64,000 bases of DNA. Origin: Morella rubra (Eukaryota; Streptophyta; Magnoliopsida; Fagales; Myricaceae). The stretch spans positions 8,234,125 through 8,298,124 of the forward strand of contig CM025850.1 of assembly GCA_003952965.2 (NCBI GenBank), given 5' to 3'. Below are positions 48,730 to 59,979 of this stretch, piece by piece; positions within the stretch are counted from its first letter, which is position 1, and each line of letters begins with the position of its first letter. The notes under the pieces are model-generated. The model was not told the origin of the DNA and made no database searches. It saw only the letters and a list, made by a program, of their open reading frames with translations. Position numbers and translations under genes: made by a program.

Positions 48730-50374
48730 GGCTGTACGGTTGGAATGACTGCAAAATCCTCGTATGGGGAACGATGGGAGGTAGGAAATCCATATAAAGT
48801 TGTTAGAGCGGGACTTCAGAGTCAGACTTTACGGAGCTGGTGCGGCTGTTTTAATAGGACGGTTCAACTTGTCAAGCTTTTGGTGGTTGCTTCCATTAAA
48901 ATGTCAGCTTAGAAATTAGTCGACAGAATAAGATCAAATCTGAATTTTTGATTAAAAGTTTTTATACACTCATTTTGTACTGCAACTTATTTGCATGGTT
49001 TCAATGATGCTAAACATTCCAATTTAAGTGATCCGAAGAAGGATGATGGTGCTCTGTTTTAAAAGAAACGCTCAATGAGTTTGATCCTACTTTCTCGTAC
49101 TACTACAGTTTTTCAAAATATAACTCGATGGGCTGTTATGGTCGACTTATGGAGCTACCCAGGGCTCCCTTCTTGAGTCTCTGGTGTCAAATGAATGAAG
49201 ATGAGTTTGCTTTTTAAGAAAAAAGGAAGCCAAGATCTCTAGCCCCCATCACACCCCTTCTCCAGTCCCCAGAACAAAACAAAAAAAATGAAGAAAAGGA
49301 AAAAACCCCACTGAAGATCCTCCAGCCCTATCACTTCAAATCTGGTTGCAGAACTCAACATTGATCTGTCAATGGCAATAATAATTTCAATGTGTTCAAC
49401 TAGGGTTAAGTGGTTAACCTCGTTTTTCAGGTTATGAGTAGACATATGACTGACAGCAACGCGGCAGCATACTCTATACAAAGACCATCATTAAACGCAT
49501 TTGAGACACTTGCATAGGAGTTTCCTCTGGCATAACTACGAACAGTGCACGTATTAGCCGCTATAGTCTCTTTGAATAGGGGATACAGAATCAATCTAAA
49601 CTATCAAGCTGGTTATTAGCATTCTATTGAGGATTTTCCAATGACCTCACCATGACATAACAACCCACTGGGTTTTGACAGGGGAAGGGAAAGCACTGCT
49701 CCAGATATTGGTTTCACTTGGAATTATTCCTCAACAGTAAAATCTTTTATCGTTTAGCAAGTAACTGCCCTTGTGATTTCCTCAGAAAGCACAGAATGAA
49801 TACAATAAACAACGAAAATGAACTATGAAGAAGGCTGTAGGGGCTCTGATTCTAACACATCCTGCCAAGACTCGGGGATTGTTCTATCATCTAATTTACA
49901 AACAGGAATGAAATCTCATCGAAAAAGAAAAGCTAGACGACTAATAAACCAGGTCATCAAATTTCCAGCAGTGAAACTTTCCAGACCAAGGCAAGGTAGA
50001 CCTGCGCGCAGAAAAATAATCACTAATGAGCAAACAGATGTCAGTGTATGAATACCCTGTTTGATGCTCCAACATATTTAGCTCTCTTTACTGATTAAAA
50101 ACAAGCAGGCCAAGAAGGAATATATGCAAGAGTTATTGAACCCACACAAACTTAAAAACTAAAGTGACATGTGAATCTCTTGTCAAATATATTGTTCTGA
50201 ACACTATAACTTGTTGCCTACCACAAGAAAACATCTGATGCTAGCTAGCCTCAATGTAAACTTCATACTTAATAAGAGCCCAAACTTGAAAAAAACCCAG
50301 GAGAATGTCAGCAGAACTGGTTCACAAAACAAGATTAACTACTTCCCGCTCTTTCCTATCATGCGTCAATTTAC
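48730..50374. other. convergent intergenic region (translocator and PPR 3' ends)
   Basis: Both flanking genes point inward, so this holds two 3' UTRs. A plus-strand frame of 77 codons at 49818-50051 has a basic stretch (SRPRQGRPARRK), but no splice or family support. Confidence 0.5.
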
Positions 50375-50859
50375 CTATCTGGCAAAATCGGAGCTGTACT
50401 GAAGATTAAACAGGATGTCCCTGCGAGCTTCTCCACCCAATCGGATCTTGAACTTTCTAGCCAGGGACTCCACCTGGTCATCACTCTCATAGTCCATCTC
50501 ACGCCTACAACGCCTTCTGAGCTTTTTAAGCATTTCTTTTGAAGGTATAAATCCAGCAATTACCTGCGCAACAGGTTTATTACACATGGCATTAGCTTCT
50601 TTCCAGAGGTGGCAGACCAATTTGTATGAACAAAATACAAATTATAAATCAAATAAAAAAAATGGTTACCATCTCGTCAATCACAGAGAGAGCAGCTTTA
50701 GGATCTCGGTTGATGAGATGAGCATCAACAAGCAATGAAAATGACATTGCATTTGGCTTAACACCCAAACTTACTAAGTGCTCAAACACCCTTGAAGCTT
50801 CAAATGTCTGCCAAAGAACCAGAAAGTCAAACTCTGCATGGTTTCTGTTGGTGTGTGCA

Positions 50860-50892
<33 letters not shown>

Positions 50893-53800
50893 TGCTTATG
50901 CATCCTGCTGGTAGCAGGCCTTCCGTAATGGATGGGCATAAATGTGGACAGTAAGGAAACCGAAGCTTAGCCAGTCCCTTAATCAACCCAACACAAAATG
51001 CATGCGCTACAAAACCACCATAAGTGGTGACAACAAAATCTTTTTCCCAGATGTACTCACTATAATGTATTCATCCAAGGACTAAAAACTAGGTGGAAGC
51101 AGATAACGGTGACAGTTACCAAATGCATGACCACAAAGTCACACACATGCGAAACAAGAGTATGATGCACCGGTAGCAAAGTGAGTCCTCTGTGTCTCAA
51201 AAAGTGAGAGAAGAAAATATATTCCTGTAATATCCCACCTTCTTGAGCCTCCCAAACGCGTACATCAGAGCATTGTATGAGTGAATATCAGGGGTCAATC
51301 CAAAATGGGAACCAACTGCCTCAAAAGTTTGGTAGGCACGGTCCAGGTCCCATATATTTGCACAACCTAAAATTACGCAATTTAGAGCAGCAACAGACTT
51401 GTAAGGAGGATCTCCACTGCTCAAATTCTCCAGTTGAAAATACACCTGAAGAATAACAACATAGATCATCAAGAAGCTGCAACTGAATAAGTGGACTTAA
51501 CCAGAAGATTCAGCTCCTAATAACTAGCCAAGACGGACCACATGCTCATACTAAAATCTCCAGAGTGAAGGAGCATACAAGAGATCCATTCTAGTCTGAT
51601 GGTGTATCAATCTCTCTCAAAGAATCAGAGTCAAAAGACAAAAATGAAACCACAAGCCTCCCCTCTGTCTCTTGCAATTGTTCTTATCTTTGTCCACAAC
51701 TAATGTTAGAGGAACACAATACCACATCTGCACTCTTGCACAAGGCAGATTATTATTTATTCTCATTATATTTATTTATAGGATAATTCCTTTGTTGTGT
51801 ATCCTCAATAGCTTAAAGACATAGAGGTGGAGGTGGGAATGAGTATTTGCAGAAACATCTCTATTTTCGAGCTCATGCTCAAGCTCAACTTGGCTACCTT
51901 ATCTTAATCGAGCAGAGCTGAGCTAAGCCAAGCCAACATCAAGCCTCAAAAGTTTCCACAGGCCAAGCTCAAGCCCAGACAAAATCCTGTTGAACCAAGC
52001 CTGAGCAGCACACAGCTCAGGTTGTTTACACCCGTAGCTAGAGCCAAAAAAATTGGGGCTCAAAATGGGTAAACTTCTTCAAAGAACACTCAACAGAACA
52101 TATTTGATGTAACTGCCCACTGCCCATTGGCAGATCACCTCAATCCATCAACTAATGAATGCAACTAGATGCAACGTTTATAAGCCCTAAATGTTGTTCT
52201 CATGGGATCCAAATATCTGGCAACAGAAATATAGCGTGCTTCATCGAACAAACACTCCACAAGCACACAGAAGAGTGGGTCGGACATATGCAATATTCTC
52301 GTTTTTGGCTCATTAATGTTCCTAGGGCTTTTCAATGACAATCAACAGCCAAAGAATGTTGTTGCAGAAACTCAAGAGAAGTACAACAGAATGCTGCTTT
52401 ATTGAAATTGCAGTTTGAGATTATATAGGACTAAAAGTAATAGATAGTTCATGAACAGCAATACATGATTGGAGAAAGATATTTAATAACTACTAAGAGA
52501 TAGAAAGACATACTGAGTCCAAAGTCTCAAAACCCTTTTTGGAGCATGCTAGGACCAATGGATATAAAGAGGTAAAAGGAGAGAACATTTCTTGTTCTGC
52601 TTCTTTATTGGAATTACCATAAGTTGACTCAAACTCATTTAAAGCACCAAAAGCCCTCTGAAGATTGCCCAATGATGCAAGGGCATATATCTTTCCAAGG
52701 TAAGATTCAGGGTTTGGGGGTTTCTTTTGACGCAAAGAGCGTCGTAGGATTGCCCACGATGCATCCAGGAGAGAAGAGTTGTAGGTTCTACCAGCAGTTC
52801 CAATCGCTGACAAAACTAATCCTTCATCTACAGAAAGCAGAACAGCTGGCCTTGCTTGCTCACCCCGAGCAATCCATTTAGCCATAAATTCCAAGGCAAA
52901 GTATGCTAACTTGCTATTATCTTCTTGCATTGCACTTTCTGCAATAAAGTTACACAAGTTCCAGGGAGGACAAAGAGCTTTGTTCTGATCCATTGTCTGA
53001 AAACACCAATAATTGACACCTATAAGAAAAATTAAGCAATAAACGCTCTTACGCACAAGGAGTATCTCAAGTAATAATCAAATCAGTCACCTACCTTGCA
53101 CCTTTCAATAATTGACACCAATGTATCCAGCCTGCCCTTATTGACGCAGCTCTGCACACATTCTGTAAACACCCTCATCGATAGCATATAACCAGATTTT
53201 AAAGCCAAATCTAGATATTTCAAGGAAGCATCCATTTCATCTGTCAAAAACAGCATTCCAAGAACTAAATCATAGGATTCATCATCAGGCAGAGATTCTT
53301 TCCCTGTTTGCAGCATCCTGATAAAAAAATAAGCAAAGATGGTCAGTCAAAAAGCCAAGGCATACCTGATACCTAAATCTACATACTTCATATTTCTCTA
53401 GGATATTATTTCTGAAACAGCAAACGTAAAGAAAAAAATCTTTCTGCAGTATTTTGGCTTGACATTTCTCAACAAACATAATGAACGAGAGTTCCATAGA
53501 TATGATGTCAGATCTAGAGTTTCCATTTGAGTTATTCATAAAAAAAACCAAAAAAAAAAAATCCTTTCATATACCGCATGAAATGGCCCGTGGAAAGGAT
53601 GTCTCTTCTCTAAATTTGAGTCACTTTTCTGAGTCTTTACTGACTTGGGGGTCTTTTTTATGTTCTATCAACCATTCATCTCATTCTAGATCAATGAAGT
53701 TAGTATCAATGCTCTTTATTACAAAACCTTTATAAGATTACTCACAGCCCTTACATATTGGAATCATATACCATTGATATTCTTTCTCTCACCCTTCCGT

Positions 53801-55542
53801 TTACCTGAATTTTTATTGTAATTGCTTCACAGCTCATAATCAGATTGGTTTCCCTTTTTATCTAATGGCAATAAATATATCATTATGACTGCCCAGATAA
53901 TTGAGGTGGCAAATACCCTATTCCCTAAAACCCAGCTTTTACGTATACAAACAGTATTAATGATTCTAATTCATTTGGTTATTAAAAGAGCAGATTGAGT
54001 GCCAATGAGAATATGTAGATTTTGAGTAGGGTCAATATTCCAGTCGGAGTCTACGCATCTTTTTCCTATTTTCATAGATTTTATTTGGAAGCAACACATG
54101 CAACAAGGTAGCAGACGGTTCCGTGCTTGTTGCCTGAAGAATATCAGGACTAGCACTATCAGCAGGGACGTAAAGGCAGTATTCATAAAGCCCAATATAT
54201 CAACTGCTGGGTCACCTTTAGAGGAACAAATTCAATCACAAACAGGCAATACATATTTTCAGCCCAATATTGAGGTGCAAATACATTTAAAACCCACTAC
54301 ATACAGTTTAAAATCTAGCGCTATCGGCAGGGACTAAAGGCAGTATCAAGCCCTCGTAAAGCCCAATAAATCAAATACTGGGTTTTAGAGGAACAAATTC
54401 AATCACAAACAGGCAATAAATATTTTAGCCCAATATTGAGGTGCAAATACATTTAAAACCCAGCTACATACAGTTTAGATTCTAAGCAGTTGAGGCCATG
54501 AATATGAGAGCACGGGTCTTCTTCCTATGATTCTGTCGGATCACTATCGAAGTTTTGATGGGTACGTGGAGAGCTATAAAAACCAACACTTATGCCTATG
54601 GTAACTGGTTACCACTAATATAGTGACATTAAGGGGAAGAGGTTTAAAAAACAATGAAAAAACTAATACTAGAACTTTAACAGACACAGTACTGCTCAGC
54701 ATTTCATTTTAAAGCACAAAAGCAATCTTAATCAGATCAAGATCACTGAATCTCATCACATTTCCATAACGAAATTCATGCACATACTTACGTGTGATAA
54801 CCGTTCAACAATGCGCTAAATTTTTTATAGGTGTTGTTTTCCACGCAGTTGTACATGAAAAACTATATAATGTAAAAAGGTAAAAAGATTGAACGGCTAA
54901 CCGTTCGAGCAATTTAGTGGCAGCCGCCGTCTCCTTGGCATTGTACATGGATTTGAGGACCAAGTTGAACGACGCCGTGTTGGGCAGGATCGCGTAGTCC
55001 TCCATTTGGGCGACGAGGTCGAGCAAGTCGGCAGCCGTGGCATTGGTCATCAAGTTTGCCCGCAAGTAATGGTTGTAGAGATTGACATCGGGCTTGTTGG
55101 GCTTTCCGGTCTTGTCCAGAGACCGAGTCCAGAACTCGAAGAGTTGCTTCATGTCGGTCCAGCGCTGGGAGGTCATCCAATCAGCAAAGACATTCATCAA
55201 GCTCTGGACATCTAGGGTTTGAGACAGGGCATGGATACGAGCGGTCTGAGATTGATGTAGAAACCCCATGGGAATGAGTGATTGAGTGAGTGAGGAGTTG
55301 GGAATAGGGCTCCGCCAGTTCTCGTTGTAGAGAGGGCTTCCTGAAGCCGGGTTGGGAGGCAGTGGGGTGGAGGCTGACGGAGAGGCTGGTTGGGAGTAAG
55401 TAGACTCGGCGAGCTGAGGCTCCTGAGAGAGGAATGTGGAGGTTGTGATGGACTTGAAGAAGGGGTTGGAATCGGAGACGGCGGCGGCGGCGGCCTTGGT
55501 TAGGATTCGGGTGCGAGTGAGGATAGCCATTTGAGAAGCCAT
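50375..55542 (-). CDS. pentatricopeptide-repeat protein, At1g26460-like, 626 aa
   Basis: P-class PPR RNA-binding protein, predicted mitochondrial. Six exons on the minus strand: 55542-54902, 53317-53095, 52996-52514, 51445-51239, 50807-50670 and 50563-50375, all GT-AG with consistent phases. This matches the ~630 residues I remember for Arabidopsis At1g26460. The N-terminus (MASQMAILTRTRILTKAAAA) is Arg/Ala-rich without acidic residues, as in a mitochondrial presequence. A Pro/Ser-rich linker precedes repeats such as PDVNLYNHYLRANLMTNATA, LPNTASFNLVLKSMYNAKE, YKSVAALNCVILGCANIWD, TPDIHSYNALMYAFGRLKK and VKPNAMSFSLLVDAHLINRD. The C-terminus is basic. Intron 1 (1.58 kb) contains a 165-bp tandem duplication. 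A telo-box lies 78 bases upstream of the start. Confidence 0.94.
50860..50892 (+). repeat. compound (GT)n(GA)n microsatellite in PPR intron 4
   Basis: About seven GT units are followed directly by about nine GA units. Intronic; likely polymorphic in length. Confidence 0.85.
54150..54482 (+). repeat. tandem duplication of about 165 bp in PPR intron 1
   Basis: Unit 1 (54150-54314) and unit 2 (54315-54482) share GCAGGGAC.TAAAGGCAGTAT, AGAGGAACAAATTCAATCAC and CCCAATATTGAGGTGCAAAT, with small indels. Intronic, with no coding potential. Confidence 0.85.
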
Positions 55543-55619
55543 TGATTGGCAGCTTCCTTCAGTAGAGGAGGTGTGTACTATGTTCCATTTGATCTATATC
55601 CAGTCAGCTACTACTTCGT

Positions 55620-55627
55620 TAGGGTTT
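55620..55627 (-). promoter_or_regulatory. telo-box upstream of the PPR gene
   Basis: AAACCCTA on the minus strand, 78 bases upstream of the ATG at 55542, in the expected leader/promoter position. Confidence 0.45.
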
Positions 55628-56208
55628 TGGCCCTTGGGGAGAAGACTGTGAATGTGTGAGAAGTTGGGGGTTATCGACTGGTCGTTTTGGCTGGGGTTAT
55701 ATAATATTTTGGATATTATCTGAAAAATGAAGTGGTCAATTCGTGTCAAATGCAAACAAAGTAGTTTAAAATGGCCCGAGTTGGCTCCATAGGCGTCAAT
55801 AGGGATTTTAGCGAATTTGGACTGTGTTTGCAAATCAAGTTTTATGAAAATCTCGTGAATACAGTAAAAATTGAGGTAGATTCGACTTTTATTAAATTTT
55901 GAAAAGAAGTAGTGAAAAAATATTTTATGAGAGCCTGTAAACAAATAAAAAAGGATATAATTTAAGTGAATGTTTTATATTTATTATAATAAAAAAATAA
56001 TTTGAAAGATATTATTTTATTATTTTATTTTTATCAAACTTTACTTAATTATGTTTGTAAATTAAAAAGCGGAGATAAATTTTAGTCAATATTAATTTTT
56101 TTATTTCTAAGACATGTGCTTTATAATTTAATTTGAAACCTCTTGTAAGTTTTTCAAAAAAGCTCACATTATACAAAAGTTTAATTACTATTTACTAATA
56201 CAGTCTTA

Positions 56209-56400
56209 GGTGGTGTTTACCACCCAATATTTCCACTCTCCATAATTTCTATCCCAATAAAATAACTCTTCCAAATTCTCTCTTTCCTATCAAATATCAT
56301 TTTTCACTTTAAATAAATATAAAAAATTAATTCCAATCATCTCTCTCTTCACTTTTTCATTAATCTCAATACCTCAAAATTTTCACAAACAAACACCACC
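56209..56400. mobile_element. Tourist-like MITE (192 bp)
   Basis: Termini GGTGGTGTTTACCACCC (left) and CAAACAAACACCACC (right) form imperfect inverted repeats around AT/CT-rich non-coding DNA. TTA precedes and TTT follows, a degraded trinucleotide target duplication. The length is nearly identical to the elements at 8315 and 12726. Confidence 0.65.
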
Positions 56401-57614
56401 TTTGTGTTATTCAATTTTAACACATCAATCATGCAATATAATTTTGTCTATTTTTGTGACACATAAATTGTTTTTATCTATCAAAAGTTAACCAAATAAA
56501 AAGACATAATTTAGATTAGACTATCATATCCTAAAAAATATTTAACCACAAATTTATGGCGTTTAAAGTTATATTCAAAAAATTAATTTATTAAAAATCA
56601 ATACAGGATTGTAAGTAATTAAACCTACAAAAAAATAATAATATAAAAGTACGTAAATTATATAAAAAAAATTTGAAAACTTATTTTATCAACAAAAATA
56701 AAAATCACAAAAAATGGTTTAGAACGCCTAATAGTTTAAAGCACCTAGCAGGTGGCACTTGCTGCGTGGCAGAGCCTGGGAACTTTGTCCACACGCTGAC
56801 AAATATGACACAATGACCGACTCTTACCCGATTGATCCACATGAGCCACTAATCTAATTGATATTAATTGGTGTGATTGTTAAGGTGAGAGTTTGCTGAT
56901 CTAATTGGCGACCAAGGACCCATTTCTTCAACGACACCAGGAGAACAAATGTCAGGCGCTCTCCTGAGGGACACACCTCATAGCTTAAGGATTCAACGGG
57001 AAAGAGATGAGCAAAGCATAATACCGAGCTCCAACATTCTGAAGATTCAGGCAAAGGCGTTTTTTTATTGTGAACTTGAAACGGAGAACAGTTTTCCTGT
57101 AAAAACTGAAGACGCTGGGGGGGAGAAAAATTGATGGATCCATCGATTCCTTGGGTAACAACTGAGGACGAACCTTAAGAATTGCAGGCTTTAAAAAGCT
57201 AGTCGTCTCGATGATTAACCTCCTTCCTTAAAGGTGTTGCAAATTCACGAATTTTTTCCAGTCTAACAATGCAGAGGATGGTGACAAGATATAAAAATTT
57301 GTGAAAGGGGGTGACAGAGGATTTATTTGGAAGAGAAGGAGTAGTTGCTTCTGTTAATAGCAGAAAGAGACTCATTTCAATTCTTTTCAAACCACGCCTT
57401 GTATATTGTGTAACTTGAATATAATTGAGCAATAAAAGTAAAAACATTGTCTTTTTGGCCTCTTGACTTGTATCTTCGTTTCAGATGAAGTCTTTCTCCC
57501 TTTTCATGGCTTGGATGAAACAAACATTGCATGATCAACAGTACCAAATGTTCACTCGGTTGGGAAGGTCCAATGGGTTTAAGCAGAATTTAAGGGGCAT
57601 ATTTTCAACCCATT

Positions 57615-57670
57615 GAAGAAGAAGAAGAAGAGAAAGTCTACTTATCGAAGAAGAAGAAGAAGAAGAAGAG
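57615..57670 (+). repeat. GAA-rich microsatellite
   Basis: Two runs of GAA units (about five and seven) are separated by AGAAAGTCTACTTATC. Intergenic. Confidence 0.8.
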
Positions 57671-58570
57671 AGAAGCAGGAGGGGTTAAGAAGAAAAGCAA
57701 AGAAGCAGAAGTCGGGATAGCTTGAAGCGGGGAAGTGTGTCTCGGCATCTTTAAGCCACTCAGCTTGAAGTTATCGTATATTCCTCGTCTCTGTAGATTA
57801 TCACGGAAATCACCGGCGAAAAAACCTATTCATTAGTCTTCCTCATGCCAAGAGGGGATCACCTTTGACCTTTAAATTGGGAGGTTCTATCCTCACACAC
57901 AACCCATGACTTCGCATAGGATTTTCCTTGTTACCAAGAATAAAGATATTTATATGGGTCTTACCAACCTGGACTTTCTATTGACGCATTCCTTGTTGGT
58001 TAAACTACCTGTAAACAATGGCAGGTATGCTGCTGTAATATCCTACACTCATTCCAAAGGGTTTTTGCGGACCTCTCGTATAACTATTACGTGATCCCAC
58101 TTTTCCTTTTTGGAGATGTTCGGATCAATGAGATATTTCCCAACATGACCTACGTGGCCAAATCAAAGACGCGGAGGCGCACAAAACCACTGTGTAACTG
58201 CACACTCGTGATTAAAACGTTCCCGAAAGAAATCTAAAGAAAGTAAATAATTTAATCCCACGATTGACGATTCGGATATTTGTCAAAGATCTCCCCACCA
58301 AATTCTCCTCGTTATTTCTAGATTTGAAGTCCAGTCTAATGTATTGAAAAGTAATTTCCATCTCACAAAAAGGTTTCGTTTCCGTTTGTTTCCTGGGAAT
58401 TTGACAGCGAGAAGAAGCGGACGCTAGCCTCAAAGCTTTAGTGGTAGAGGGACGGAGGAGCAAACTACCAGCCGACTCTTCCGCACCCAACTACCCTTCA
58501 AAGATCATTTTAAAAATAATAATTACTCAACGGTAAATTCTTATTTATACTTTTATTATCATTTTCCTTT

Positions 58571-59948
58571 ATGGCTCTGGAGGAAGGACAAGAAAAGGCT
58601 TCAGCGGAATCCAAGCCCTCGGCAGAGACAGGGATGGGTCAGAGAGCTTCTACCACTGCTCCCGCGCCGTCGTGGTTCACGCCCAAGAGGTACTTTATTG
58701 TGCTCTGTTGCTGAGGAGATATGGGAAAGAAAAAAAATAGAGTAGCTCTGTTTTCTTCTTTTTTGTGGGGGTGGTGGCGGAGTTGGTGGTGGTGGGGGGT
58801 TTGTTAATATGAGTGGGCTGGCATTCAAACTTCAGTTTTTTCTTGGGTATTGATTCTTAAGTAACATGTAGGACGTGGAAATAAGTATATTTTATTCGTC
58901 CTTGATAATAGGGAACACATAAGGATTCATTCATTTGGTTCAAAATTCTCTCGTTTGGATTAGTTTGGTTGAGTTTTCGTGTTTCTGGAAACCAACGGTA
59001 ATGCTCAGAAACTTCAAAATGTGAACTTTGGTTGTTATGTTGCTAAAACTGTTTTTGGCTGCTGAGAAAATGTGAGACAGGAAAAAAATAAAAGTGAGTG
59101 CTTTTTTTTTGTTTTCTCTAGTTTCAGGTTTCTAAATGATTCCGAAGGGAAAAATGCTTCACTTAACTACAGTGTAGTACAGTTATTTGGGTGGCTGGAG
59201 TCTTGTCATTTATATACAATTCAGAAACCAAAATGCTGTAGATTTGGGATCAAAATTTAGTTTCTGTGATCAAATGGGTCATTGACTCATTGGGCATTCA
59301 GTGACATTTGCAATTGGAATCTATAAATTTTAGGTTACAGATTTATATTGCATGCTTCGCTGAGCATTGGTGTTTATTTCATGTTTTGTTGATGTCTTTT
59401 AAGAGTCATCATTGTTGGTTTGGAGCAAATATAGATTTGTTTCTTTGGTAATTGTCAGTTAGTTAATCCCCGAATTTGATAGAAAGGAACTGCAGTAGAT
59501 TTTAAATGTTACAGTCAAATGAAAAATGATACTTGTCATTTACTTAATTGATTGAGTCGACAGCCCTTCTGGCTTAGTGGTTTGAAAATCTCTTGACATC
59601 GAAACTTTGTGATCCATTTTAAAGATAATTTGGTTTCTTCTTGTTGATCTCGTGATAATTTTCAAGTGATGTATGTTGGTTTTGTTAGGCTCCTCGTTAT
59701 CTTTTGCGTGATCAACTTGATAAACTATCTGGATCGAGGAGCAATAGCAAGCAATGGTGTGAATGGAAGTCAAGGGACTTGCACGGAAAGTGGTTCATGC
59801 ACTTCTGGTACCGGCATACAGTAAGACTAACACGGGATTTCGTTTGAACCTGTGAATGTAATAATTTCTTTTTTAGCGTCTGATTGCGGCCATACCTTCA
59901 TTTTGTTTCTGTTCTTACATCCCTTTCTTCTTCTTCCTCTTTTTTTTT

Positions 59949-59979
<31 letters not shown>

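Larger units (their letters stand above)
55543..58570. other. intergenic region between the PPR and spinster-like genes
   Basis: Divergent promoters. The PPR side has the telo-box at 55620. 55850-56720 is AT-rich and contains a MITE at 56209-56400. A GAA-rich microsatellite lies at about 57615-57670. Open frames between 56900 and 58500 show no family similarity. Confidence 0.5.

Noticed and set aside
49818..50051. 77-codon basic ORF with an AT-hook-like RPRQGRPARR stretch
   Set aside because: It lies in the convergent 3' flank of two genes; no splice, promoter or family support.
57906..58094. 62-codon plus-strand frame upstream of the spinster-like gene
   Set aside because: Short and isolated, with no domain features.
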